NCBI GenBank assembly: GCA_002286715.1
Contig: NSJX01000045.1
Span: forward strand, 166,079 to 230,078
Length of the DNA stretch: 64,000 nucleotides
Reading direction: 5' to 3'
Origin: Dentipellis sp. KUC8613
Taxonomy: Eukaryota; Basidiomycota; Agaricomycetes; Russulales; Hericiaceae
Under the pieces are notes generated by a model. The model worked only from the letters and a program-made list of their open reading frames with translations. It ran no database searches and had not been told where the DNA came from. Positions 11,472 to 22,690 of this stretch are shown here, one piece after another. How positions within the stretch are numbered: the first letter of the stretch is position 1; each line of letters opens with the position of its first letter. The position numbers and the translations under genes are program-made.

Positions 11472-13169
11472 TCATTGCACAGAGGCGACTGCGGGCGCAG
11501 CAGTTTCGAACTGACCGACCGAGAATCCCACCTGTGTCCAATGTTGCCGTCACTGCTCTCCTCCTCGAACAGAATATATCATAGGTAACGTACCTTCATG
11601 AGCGTCTCGATCGGCACCTCCGAGTTCTTCACGAGGTCCTCGTCGAACCTAGTGAACCCCAACATTAGCATGCCAACGCCCAGCAAGCACCGCATAACTT
11701 GTTAGAGCCAAAGCCAAATACGCACTGTATCGCGCCCCGTGGGAACAGACACACAACCGTACTCCCCCCGTACGAAAAGTACCCAAGCTCCTCGCCCCTC
11801 CTCACCGTCTTCCCCTCCGCCCGCGCCCCCGTCCACTCGATTCCGCCCACAAGCAGCGCGCCAATCGCGACGAACGCGACGGGGACAGTCTCGCCGGTGT
11901 CCGGATTCGTGTGCGTCATGTAGAGCACGCTGCGCTTGTTCGCGGTGAGCACGTCGAAGCCGGGCTCGTTCACCGCCTGCGGGTTCACGGTGTAGTACTG
12001 CCCGGAGATGTCGGTGCGCGCGCCGAGCGTGCCGTCGATCGGGCTGTGGAAGCGGTGATAGTCGGCGGGCGCTAGGCTGTCAGGAGGGGGAGGGGGAATC
12101 AGGTGATTGGGCTTGCGAGGAACGTGGCGGAGACGCGCACCGAAAGGATGCGAGGCTCGCGTCTTCGAATTGCTTCGCGATGTCGGAGTCGGGCGCCACG
12201 CCGAGGAGGGTGGGGATGGTGAACTCGTCGCCCTTTACCCTTCAGGACGTTGACGGTGCGTCAATTTATCTATAGGCGGGGACACAACGATCGGCCTGAC
12301 GCACCAGAATTTCTTCGCGAGTGCCACGGTGGGGTACACCGTTAGGCGGCAGTCCGCCGCGCTGCAGATGCCCGCGGGGTCGTCTGCGTTCTGGATCGGG
12401 CGCGCTTCGGGCTTGACTTTGCTGCACGGCGAACATCGAACATCGATCAATTCACAGATCCTATGGGAGTTTGACAGCAGCGGGCAGATATGATAGTACG
12501 TACCGGTAAAAGAATTCATTAAATGATTTGTATTTATTTATGTCGGGCTCGACGAGGTCGTCGGTCTCGATGCTGTAGGTGTAAATAAACGAGGGGATAC
12601 TCTTCACCGACTCGGGACTGTCGTAGATCTTGCCTTGCTGAGGCACCAAAACCCAAAAGACGTAAATCAGATACATTCTTCCGAGTGCCAATTGAAAGAC
12701 ACTTACGCGGACGGAAAGATCCTTCATAATATTCTCGACGGTCTGGTTATGCAAGATCTTGATCTGCGTGCCGCCATAGAACAGCAGATGCATGCCCAAC
12801 CTGCAGACTGTCTTGTCAGCCCGCCGCACAGCACTGCACCCTACGCCTATACAGAATCGCACAAACCTTGGATAAATCGGCATGCTCTCGAAGAACCGCT
12901 CCCCGGTATCGCGCCGGACCACGAAGTTGCCGACATGGTAATCGCTCGCGACCTTCTCGAGCCCGGGGAATGAGCTTATGCACGAGTGGGTTATCCAGGA
13001 TCTTGTGCATCGATGCGTGCACGCCCGCTTGCACGTCGGCGTGCTTCTCCGTATGCTCCACGAGCGTGTGCAGCGCGCCTGCGACGGCAGCTGGCGGCGC
13101 GGGCAGGTTGTCAGGGTGAATACGCTCGATGGGCTTCTCCATCGCGATAGATTCGTGAATTGAGGCCAT
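11472..13169 (-). pseudogene. phosphatidylserine decarboxylase, copy A (one-base frameshift in exon 1)
   Basis: PSD makes phosphatidylethanolamine from phosphatidylserine by way of a pyruvoyl group formed by self-cleavage. The order of parts fits the family: YHRFHSPIDG (conserved His and Asp) and, near the C-terminus, GGST, the self-cleavage Gly-Ser. Eight exons can be traced: 13169-12867, 12800-12707, 12637-12504, 12421-12305, 12239-12141, about 12078-11726, about 11649-11605 and about 11530-11472. The start is ATG at 13169. In exon 1, at about 12963-12966, a run of four C (minus strand) stands where three would keep the frame between NPLVHKLIP and GLEKVASDYH. As written, translation leaves the PSD frame there. 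Everything after the shift, including the active site, stays open. This could be a real pseudogene, a strain polymorphism or a sequencing error in a homopolymer. Confidence 0.8.
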
Positions 13170-13519
13170 CGTCTTGCAGGTTTGTGGGTATGGTGGTGGA
13201 GAGAACGAGAAAGATGGATGTAGCTATGGCTTGGGTCCGGGGCAAGTTATATTTGCGTCCGTCACGGTCATCAGACGAAACAACATTGGAATGTCGGCGC
13301 CAATATAATTGCGATGACGACATCAACTCCGCCTACAGCTGAGTTTTGATTTCGGTAAGTGCCGATGGGAACCTTCTCACATAAGTTAGCTCACTCGAAC
13401 CCTGACGACAACACGCGATATATACACAGTACACAACTACTTGCGAAAACAATACAACATAATTCGGTCTTCATTATTCCTGGCGCAGACTTCACATGAC
13501 TCAATCACTGCTTCTCACC
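11472..13519 (-). repeat. PSD duplication block A (partner of 20637-22690)
   Basis: PSD exons plus the upstream flank. The 350 bases above the PSD start (13170-13519) match 22326-22690 almost base for base over long runs, including a shared stretch ending in TTTTGATTTCGGTA. The match ends at about 13519, where CCT8 sequence begins. Confidence 0.85.
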
Positions 13520-15594
13520 CCAACTGAAGGTCTCGAAAGCACAGAACCTACAGCTCTTTAAGGAGGGCTACAAAATTTGCATATCTCAGCGCATCTTTCC
13601 TCTTTTCCCGGCCTTTTGACAAGTAATTGCTTGCATTCTCTAGCAATATCAAGGCCCCGAGTATGCCGTGTTGCGCAACAACCAAGCCGTCGCTGAGCTT
13701 TCCGATCTGGTGAGGACCAGTTTTGGCCCAAATGGTGCGCACATGCCTCAATTTCTCGCTGTCGTCGTATTAAAGGATTGGGATGGGACGACAGGCCGTA
13801 ATAAACTTGTAATCAATCACCTCGGCCGCCTTGTCGTGACCTCGGATGCTGCGATGATCATCCGTGAGATCGAGGTCGTGCATCCTGCAGCAAAGCTTCT
13901 TGTTATGGCCTCGCAAGCTCAAGAGGCTGAGGTACATGTCCTGCGTCTCATCCGTGTCATGTATTCAACTAATTGGCCGATCATGCTAGATGGGCGATGC
14001 GACGAACATGGTGCTTATCCTCGCCGGAGAGCTGCTGAAGAAGACGGAGCATCTGCTTGTGATGGGTCTCCATCCAAGTGAGGTGATCAAGGGCTATGAG
14101 CTTGCATCCCAAAAGGCTTTGGCCGAGCTCGAATGTGTGTGCTTAATTTTTGACAATCCTTCTTGCTAATCACCATCCTTTGATTCTTACAGCTCTCTCA
14201 TGCAGCGAACTCCCGACACCTCTTACAAAGGAAGCCCTCACCCGCGCCATCACACCCGCCATCGCATCGAAGCAATATGGGTACGAGGATACGCTCGCCG
14301 CCCTTGTCGCCGAGGCCGCACTTTCCGTCATGCCACAAAACCCGAAGATGTTCAATGTCGACAATGTGCGCGTGGTGAAGATCATGGGTGGAAGTTTGGC
14401 TGGAAGCAGGGTCGTGCAGGGTATGGTGTTTGGTCGGGAGCCGGAGGGTGAGCATTCGCTGCAGGCGTTGTGACGCCGTCTGTTACTGATCGTCTACCCT
14501 TTTCGCAGGTGATGTGAAGAAGGTCACAAAAGCGAAGGTCGCGGTCTTCACCAATGCGATCGATGTCGCACAGACAGAAACGAAGGGCACAGTCCTGATC
14601 AAAAATGCCGACGATATGCTCAACTTCACTCGCGGTGAGGAGAAGCATATGGAGAAGGTACGCCTCTCTGCCGGATCGCTCCCTCCCAAACTTACACACT
14701 TCTCGTCTTAGATTTTCTCCGAGCTCGCCGAGTCGGGCGTGAAAGTAGTCATCGGCGGATCGAGCATCGGCGAGCTGGCGCTGCACTACCTGAACAGGCA
14801 TCACATCCTCGTGCTGAAGGTGCTCTCCAAGTTCGAGCTGCGCCGGTTATGCCGCGTCGTCGATGCGACGCCGCTTGCGCGTCTCGGCGCCCCGACACCT
14901 GAGGAGGCGGGGTACGTCGACGTGTGCGAGACCACCGAGGTTGGTGGGGATCGCGTGACGGTTCTGCGGCAAGACGCCGAGAGTGGCACGCGGACGTGCA
15001 CCGCGACCGTCGTGCTGCGCGGAGCGACGCAGAACCACCTCGACGATCTCGAGCGCGCGGTCGATGATGGCGTCGGCGCGCTCAAGGCGCTCCTGCGCGA
15101 CCCGCGCCTCGTGCCTGGCGCAGGTGCGACCGAACTCGAGCTTGCGCGCCGTGTGGACAAGTACGGGGTCGGCCTCCGCGGGCTTGCACAACATGCTGTG
15201 CGGCGATTCGCGTCGGCGCTTGAAGTGATTCCCCGTACGATTGCGGAGAACGCATGGGGTGCTGCGGAGGGGAACGAGGTGGTTGCGCGGCTGTACGCGA
15301 AGCACGAGAAGGCGGGCGGTGAGGCATGGGGTGTCGATCTCGAGGTGTGTATCTTTCTATCTCCTGCATCTTACATCCGACTTACGATGTTCTGTGCATG
15401 TCAAGGCGGAGACAGACGGCACGCTGTCCGCCACGGAGCACAACATTCTCGACTCGCTGGCAGCCAAGTCGTGGGCGATCAAGCTGGCGACGGAGGCGGC
15501 CGTGTCGGTGTTGAGCGTAGACAGCATCATCATGAGCCGACCTGCGGGAGGTCCCAAGATCCCACAGCAGGCGGGCAACTGGGACGAAGACTAG
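13520..15594 (+). pseudogene. CCT8 copy 2, start codon and first splice donor lost
   Basis: Second copy of the CCT theta gene. Exons equivalent to 2-8 are all open and in phase: 13644-13734, 13795-13931, 13990-14134, 14193-14447, 14509-14657, 14712-15344 and 15406-15594. The exon 1 remnant starts at about codon 3. The ATG is replaced by the junction sequence CCCCAACTGAAG, and the donor AAG/GTTTGC has become AAAATTTGC. With no ATG and no donor, the N-terminus cannot be made as in copy 1; a new upstream exon is possible but I see none. Exon 2 carries three amino-acid changes against copy 1 (L to P, D to Y, I to N) and exon 3 has T to M in the conserved DAATII motif, which suggests relaxed selection there. 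Exon 5 from 14277 to 14447 differs from copy 1 at only one base. It keeps the normal GT donor at intron 6. Confidence 0.85.
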
Positions 15595-15670
15595 ATCATA
15601 TGCTCCAGGGGATGTACCGCAGATGCATACGTAAATGACAGTTAGAAGTGCTTTTCTTGTATATTTGGTC
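13526..15670 (+). repeat. CCT8 duplication unit, second copy
   Basis: Partner of 2898-5046, introns and 3' flank included. The 3' limit is shared (TTGGTC at 15665-15670). Confidence 0.9.
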
Positions 15671-16483
15671 GTCCTGGCGGGCTGGGTGGGAGGTACGTCA
15701 CCACGTGTGTATGCCGGTCTTCTCGTTTGCACCGGAAGCAAGGTTCTTCTGCAAGACTCTTAGGTATCGATCAGACCAGGCAAGTACGCCTCGAGCTACT
15801 GGTAATGGGCGAGGCTAACTTCCATTGGATTAGACCTCAAGGACTTGGCTTTTTTGCTATTTTTAAGATGTTACAGTTACTGTTAGCCACTTTGCTGCCA
15901 CTTTCAGGTCGTCTGTATGCAAAATATGGAAACTCTTGAGACGTGGCGATTGGAACTTCTTAGTTATAGACCCGCTAATATCTTCCATTCAACTCTTCAA
16001 AGCATCTTCTCAGAATTGCGATCATTGGTTTCAAGTCCCACAGACTTCGCACTTGAACGTCAAGTTTCGCATCGGATCACTTGGAAAACGTGGGGCACCA
16101 GACTTTGATCATCAATGTGGTTTCGCAGTCAGCTGGCTGGACTTGCTTTCCTCTGCGTTGCAACGTGTAGTATTGAAGTCGTGTGTCCCGGACGTCACTT
16201 GCGTCACCTGCACTTCCCTACAAATCTGGTGCGAAGGCTGCAGAAGGAAGCAACGATGAGGCCATCTCTGTCATGGATCTACTCCAAATTCCAGCCGAAG
16301 ACATCGCCCTGACTGTAGCTTCGGTTCATTTCCGTCTTCCGATTTCTCATGTCCGATGTGGGCGTATGCATTCGAAAGCTTCTTTTTTCGTTGCCATGAG
16401 TAGTAGGTGCGCCGCGATGTGGCAATGCGCCGTGCCATATGGCGCGGATAGGGCCGTTCCTCAATGGGACCTCCCCCGAATTT

Positions 16484-16509
16484 ATACTCCTCCTCCTCCT
16501 CCTCCTCCA
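16484..16509 (+). repeat. CTC trinucleotide microsatellite
   Basis: Eight consecutive CTC units ending CTCCATG. Confidence 0.9.
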
Positions 16510-17129
16510 TGAACCAATGGAACGGCGCGGCAAGCCCACGAACGGAACACTTTCCGAATTCCCAACGGCAATGCATCAGAAGGTCTCTACGTCTGAAGAT
16601 TTCCATCGTTAACGTGACGGCACGAGAAGGGAGAGATGGAGGCACACAGGCGCGATGAGGCGACGAGGGCACGAGAAAGCGCAACGGCGCGATGGCGAGA
16701 GAGCGCAAACAGGGCACGAGGCCAACGCGAGACGGACTGGCGGTGAGCACTTGAGGGAGGGTGCGAGGAGGGCACGACTTGGACGTCAGGGCGCCACATT
16801 GCAGGAGCGGTCGCGCTCTGGACACCCGTGTGCCTAGAACGACTATCTTCCATATCGAGGTCGACGTCAGCTACGGAGACTACACCTGAAGGCCTGAAGC
16901 TTGAAGCACTGAGTTCCGCCACAATCGAGATTTGAAGAGTTCGCGAGCGCGACGCGGATTTTGGGCGGCCGCTTGCCGCGTGCGAGAGCCAACCAGGACA
17001 TCCGTTTGTGCGTTCCACAGCCAACTGAATGCGAACGACTCTTTGTCTAGCCAATCAGATCATCGGAATGTCACTGCCCGTCCTCTTTTGTAGTAAAGAT
17101 TGTCTGTTCCAAGCGTACTATGGCTCGCT

Positions 17130-17168
17130 GCAGAACAAAGAATCTACACGCGCAAGAAGTCCTCACAG
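17130..17168 (+). repeat. 39-bp inverted repeat, left arm
   Basis: Starts GCAGAACAAAG and ends AGTCCTCACAG. The reverse complement of 17591-17629 matches it at 38 of 39 positions. The arms are 422 bp apart. No transposase is seen between them, so this could be a MITE-like element or an inverted pair of a short repeat. Confidence 0.85.
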
Positions 17169-17531
17169 CGTGGGCGTGCACCCATGGCGCACACGTGTTG
17201 CTACGGCGGCGTCGCCATGCGCTGGTGCGCTGGTACGTCAACAAGGTGCGTGTGTGGGTGTTTATCGCGTGAGCGTCTGCTCTGCGGCCGCTCGCCAGGC
17301 ATCATCGTAGAGATGGGTCGTGGGCGGCAAGGTGGGAACGAGCGGGTACAGGTTGCGCTGTAGGCAGTGATAGGGTTGGTAGCAGTGCGGGTGGCCGGCG
17401 AGCGACGAGGCGCAGTAGGCTAGGGGCGGGCGAGCGCGATAATGTATCTAGCACATCACCTCAGTAATACGACTTGTGAGAATATAAGGATTGTCCGGAC
17501 CCTTATATCGTAAGCTGGTAAAATGATGCCC

Positions 17532-17590
17532 TGTGTGTATAGATTTTTCTGAGTGTATAGATTTTTTGCATGTGTATAGATTTTTTTTGC
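17532..17590 (+). repeat. imperfect tandem repeat of about 19 bp, three copies
   Basis: Three successive units begin GTGTATAGATTTTT and differ in the next few bases. They lie directly against the right arm of the 39-bp inverted repeat. Confidence 0.8.
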
Positions 17591-17629
17591 CTGTGAGGAC
17601 TTCTTGCGCGTGTAGATTTTTTGTTCTGC
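17591..17629 (-). repeat. 39-bp inverted repeat, right arm
   Basis: Reverse-complement partner of 17130-17168 with one mismatch. Confidence 0.85.
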
Positions 17630-20600
17630 ACGCGCGAGGAAGAATGTTTGTCGTGCGCGGAAAAGTGGTTTGTCGCGTGCGCGGAGATCTCCGTCGCGCG
17701 CGGAATGAATTTTGCAACGTTTCGACCGCCATACTGTGCCGTCGCAGCGCACGCGCATCGTCTTGGTATCAACAGGTCTATGCTGCTCTGTGGCATAAAT
17801 TATCCTGGCAAATCTTCGCTTTGCTGTGCGACCTGAAGAGCCTTCTCATCGAAGTACAAGTATGTAAGCCCTTGACATTTGACGGGCACGTGGCTGAGCC
17901 GTTGGTTCTCTCCATTTTGTAGCTCACTGTCGACGACGTCGATATCACGTTGGGAAGGGAAACTGCACGAGGTATGACCGATATTTTTCTTAAGTGTCCC
18001 GCTTTCTGAGACACGTTGGTAGTGTGTGTGGCGGTCACGTCCGTCGTGCTCTCGCCCGTTGTCGGTGGTAATGTTATGTCTCAAATACCCCAGGAACCCG
18101 TTATTCCATGTGATTCTGAAGATACTGCGGTCTGACATGGGGTATGCCTTTCTCTGCACTGGCACACGCAGAGATATACTCATGTCATGCCATAGGTACA
18201 GCGTAGAATGTGGTGCCTGACTATGGCAGCGCGTTGGTGACCAAAGCCAGACCATCGCATATTGTTTCCGAAACCCTTGCCCTCTTTTCTGGTTCCTCGG
18301 ATTGCGAACGGTACCATATTCCCGAACCGTCGTAGCGAGATATGGCATACTATTTATGATCTCACGGCTTTCTTTTGTACGCTTCCAGCTCGATTACTTT
18401 TGAATTATGTAGCTATTCTGCGTTTCTATGCTCTCTATGTTTTCTGTGTCACATACAGAAGTCACTGGCCGCCAGCAAGATACTTACTGAGTAGACGCAG
18501 CTAGAGGGAGTAGACACGCTAGGGAGCCTAGCTGCGCCAGAGAGCCAAAGAGCCGAGTTTGACTCTTTCGCGGCACAGAATTTATTGACACCACAGAGAT
18601 ACATATATGGTACATGTGATCTACTAATTCATCTATGTATACAACCGCATTCAAGTCAATCTTATGAATCTGGCATCAATTCTGGGGGTCCCGGAGGGGA
18701 AGAACACATGCGGTTGGATGCACGAGCACAAGTGAGAGGGGCGGTGCGTACATGCGATGGCATGCAAGCGAGAGAGGGAGATGGTGTACATGGGGGGTGT
18801 GCGGGCGCGAGAGGGGCGCGAGAAGCCAGGATGCCATCGTGCGCAGGTCCGAGAGGCGTGCGATGCACAAGAGGGTGACTAACTGTCACGATGGGGCGAG
18901 AGCGTGAACGTGCGCGAAGGGGGTAGGAAGGAAAGCGGACTAAAAGGTCCAAGTCAAAATGAGAGCGCGTCAGTGGAAAGGGTAATAGTTCTCACCTGAC
19001 TGTTCCCCGGGCTGCTGCCCCTGCCATTACACTTCTGCGATCCTACCCTTCGCATCCGCGTGCTCCTCGACACGTTGAGTGGGCGCGCTGGGTTGTGTAT
19101 GTGTGGGCTGTGCGCGCGAAGAGGCACACGACTGCGTTGGGTGTCGGAGCAGGCGCAGTGTCGGACATCAAGACATGAATGTCGGGTTAGCGGCGGCGAC
19201 AGCAGGGTGCACAATAAGGCAATAGAGCGCGCACCTTACCGAGAAGCTGAGTAGAAGGCCATGGGGAGAGGATGGGCGTAAGTACTGTTTTGAGCACACG
19301 CCAGATCCATGAAGGGAAAAGTTATGTAAGCGGGCGCTTATCGATTTACGGTAATCTGCTTTTTCTTCTTTCACTCCTTCAAGTTCCTCTTGCTCACCTT
19401 CTTCAGCATGGCCTTCGCACGGCTCTCCTCGACGCGCAACCACTCCGCGCTCGCACTTTTTATACTGATGCGCACTGTGATTCTTCAGCTTCAGTGAATG
19501 TACTCAGCGGCAGATGTAGCGGGCGCGGGGCATGCGCATGGGACGCGCCGGGAAGGTGCTTTTTCACGCATACTCATGGTGGTCCCCCGCGCGGAGAGAG
19601 TAGGGGGAGAGAGGAGGCGAAGTGAGTGCTTTCCCTTAGCAATCTATGCGCTCGAGGCAGCGTGCTCCGTCGCCGCAATCGGGCACCTCGAGCGTCAAGG
19701 CCGCAACTAGCAGATCCGACGCATTCGTCAAGCACTCCGGCGCAAGCATCTTCCTCGACACCGTAGTATGTCTTTCCCTCCCTCCTCACACCATCCCGCA
19801 CAATACAACCAGTCCACACTCCCATGAATCATAAGGTAAACTCAATCTCGCGCAAATCAGCAACACACTGGACCTTGCGGGCACCTTCGACTACCGTGCC
19901 GTCATTCTCCCGGCGCTCGACCGCGTCTTAGAGATGACGCGACCCTCATCCCCTCAGCCATACATCTCCCTGCACGTTACGCTGCTCACCACAACCACGA
20001 CCGTACCAAACCCGAGGGCGCGGAGGGCGCGAAGGCGGTCACAGCCGTGCTTGTGTCTGCAGGAGGAACTTGTGAACTCGAATCTCCGTGCCGGATCAGA
20101 CAGAAACTTGGTGACTTCGGTCTGGGAAATAAGTCAAGCCAAACCATGCGAGCAGCATTCGTGCGCCGTGAGGTTGGCAGTTGCGGTGGTCATGCTGAAC
20201 TTGCGATTTCGCGGTTTCTTTCCGTTTACTTACGACATGGTACCCGATGCGGCAAAAATACTGTACCTTTTGTTAAGACAATGGGTAGAACGGACGTGTA
20301 TCCTTGCATCGTGTCGACTTTGATGGAGAAACCTATGACGCGCTTCAATACCAAACTCGTTGAGCAACATCGCGCCCCCACAATGGATGCGGTACGTGCA
20401 GAGTATAGCATTTGTGCCGGGGCCTGGCACATGCTTTTTCCACTCCACTGCTTTTCCTAATGGTGAACACGGACGTCCGTGCACATACGTACAGGCCTAT
20501 ACCGTATTGAAGCCTCCCCGGGCCGAGCGGCGGTCATGGTTGTACAGCGTCCATGCAATGTTTCATCGCCCCATGGCTTCACCTGGCTGATTTTCTAATT

Positions 20601-20636
20601 ATATACGGGGTATTCGTGACGTGGAGCGCCCGTGCG

Positions 20637-22325
20637 TCATGCGGGCGCGGGCGCAGCGGCCACGAATGTGCCCACCGAATATCCAACCTGCGTCAAAACA
20701 ACACGGTTGTCTCTGAATCTCACAAAAGAAGAAAATATAGAGAACAGTGCATACCTTCATCAGTGTCTCGATCGGCACCTCCGAATTCTTCACCAGATCC
20801 TCGTCGAACCTAGTATACCCCAGTGTCAGTACCCCAGTGCCCAGCACCACATCGAGGCAAAGCTAAAGCCAATCACGCACCGTATCGCGCCCCGCGGGAA
20901 CAAACACACAACCGTACTCCCCCCATACGAAAAGTACCCGAGCTCCTCGCCCCTCCGCACCGTCTTCCCCTCCGCCCTTGCGCCCGTCCACTCGATCCCG
21001 CCCACAAGCAGCGCGCCAATCGCGACGAACGCGACCGGCACCGTCTCGCCGGTGTCCGGATTCATGTGCGTCATGTAGAGCGCGCTGCGCTTGTTCGCGG
21101 TGAGCACGTCGAAGCCGGGCTCGTTCACCGCCTGCGGGTTCACGGTGTAGTACTGCCCGGCGATGTCCGTGCGCGCGCCGAGCGTGCCGTCGATCGGGCT
21201 GTGGAAGCGGTGATAGTCGGCGGGCGCTAGGCTGTCAGGAAGGGGGGCAGGAATCAGGTGATTGGGCTTGCGAGGAACGTGGCGGAGACGCGTACCGGAA
21301 GGACGCGAGGCTCGCGTCTTCGAATTGCTTCGCGATGTCAGAGTCGGGCGCCACGCCGAGGAGGGTGGGGATGGTAAATTCGTCGCCCTTTACCCTGCGC
21401 GCGGGAAATTCAATGTTTTATAGGTGGTGTCGCGACGTTCGGCGGGACGCACCAGAATTTCTTCGCGAGTGCGACGGTCGGGTACACCGTCAGACGGCAA
21501 TCCGCCGCGCTGCAGATGCCTGCGGGGTCGTCCACGTTCTGGATCGGGCGTGCTTCGGGCTTGACTTTCCTGCGCAGCGGACATCGAGCCCCAGTCAGTT
21601 CACAGGTCCCAGGTGTGAGTGATAGTAACGGATGGATTCGATAGCACGTACCGATAGAAGAACTCATTAAACGATTTATATTTATTTATGTCGGGCTCGA
21701 CGAGGTCGTCGGTCTCGATGCTGTAGGTGTAAATAAACGAAGGGATACTCTTTACTGATTCGGGGCTGTCGTAGATCTTGCCTTGCTGAGGCGCCAAGAT
21801 CCATACGATGTAAATCAGGAAATTCTTTCAAAACCTAATGTAAATGCACTTACGCGGACGGAAAGATCCTTCATGATATTCTCGACGGTCTGGTTATGCA
21901 AGATCTTGATCTGCGTGCCGCCATAGAACAGCAGATGCATGCCCAACCTGCAGACTATCTAGTCAGCCCGCTGCACCGCACCCTACGCCTATACAGCATC
22001 GCACAAACCTTGGATAAATCGGCATGCTCTCGAAGAACCGCTCCCCAGTATCGCGCCGGACTACGAAGTTGCCGACATGGTAATCGCTCGCGACCTTCTC
22101 GAGCCAGCCCTCCAAAATCGCCTTCTCGTCCGACGAGCTTGCTTCCATGGCGGTGAAGTGCGGGCTTAACCGTCTCAACCAATTTGCTGCCTTCCTCGCC
22201 ATGCATATCCGCCGTTCCCGCGATAACCCCAAACTGCTATCTCTTTTACGCAGCTTTGATAGTTGTCAGGGTGTATACGCTCGACGGGCTTCTCCATCGC
22301 GATAGATTCATGAATTGAGGCCATG
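20637..22325 (-). CDS. phosphatidylserine decarboxylase, copy B (N-terminal segment replaced)
   Basis: Same family, exon order and active-site motifs as copy A: YHRFHSPIDG, then GGST in the C-terminal exon. The last exon ends VGYSVGTFVAAAPAPA and stop at 20637. From the GLEKV-equivalent (here WLEKVASDYH) onward the frame is open in every exon. The upstream part differs. After the shared start at 22325 (MASIHESIAMEKP, ERIHPDN) the frame runs to a stop within about 30 codons. The segment copy A has here (NLPAPPAAV to NPLVHKLIP) is missing, and a different sequence (SPHFTAMEASSSDEK) stands before WLEKV in another frame. The true start is therefore unclear: a downstream ATG near 22205-22232 would give an in-frame product without the usual N-terminus. 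The gene may work with an alternative start or may be damaged. Confidence 0.6.
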
Positions 22326-22690
22326 GTCTTGCGGGTTTGCGGGTATGGTGGCGTAGAGAAAGAGAAAGATGGATGTAGCTATGGCTTGGGTCCGGGGCAA
22401 GTTATATTTGCGTCCGTCACGGTCATCAGACGAAACAACATTGGAATGTCGGCGCCAATATAATTGCGATGACGACATCAACTCCGCCTACAGCTGAGTT
22501 TTGATTTCGGTACGTGCCGAGCAGGAACCTTCTTAAGTTAGCCCACTCGAACCATGACGACAACATGCGATATATATACAGTACACAACCACCTCAAGCA
22601 CCGGAAACAACATCAAAAATAATGCAACATAATTCAGTCTTCATAATTTCTGGTGCAAACTTCGCAGGACCCGACGATTGCTTCTCACGC
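20637..22690 (-). repeat. PSD duplication block B (partner of 11472-13519)
   Basis: Includes PSD copy B and its upstream flank up to the stop codon of the SnoaL-like gene. Because the flank here leads into an intact neighbour, this is the more likely source locus. Confidence 0.8.

Larger units (their letters stand above)
15671..20636. other. about 5 kb with no supported gene, repeat-like
   Basis: Open frames are short and overlap on both strands. Purine-rich, G-rich stretches with recurring GAGA and GCGAG words occur at about 16610-16830, 17280-17440 and 18690-18950. A GGYNYPGK-type reading near 17790 and a hydrophobic reading near 19840-20000 were considered and not accepted. Separate entries mark the inverted repeat, the tandem repeat and a CTC microsatellite. 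Confidence 0.4.

Noticed and set aside
11039..11584. Open frame on the plus strand downstream of PSD copy A
   Set aside because: It overlaps the last PSD exon in antisense and shows no domain.
17760..17850. Metacaspase-like reading (LCGINYPGK) on the plus strand
   Set aside because: The downstream frame lacks the caspase His/Cys region and stops soon after, and there is no supporting exon chain.
19840..20110. Reductase-like stretch downstream of a short open frame
   Set aside because: No motif is certain and the frame breaks before any cofactor-binding site.
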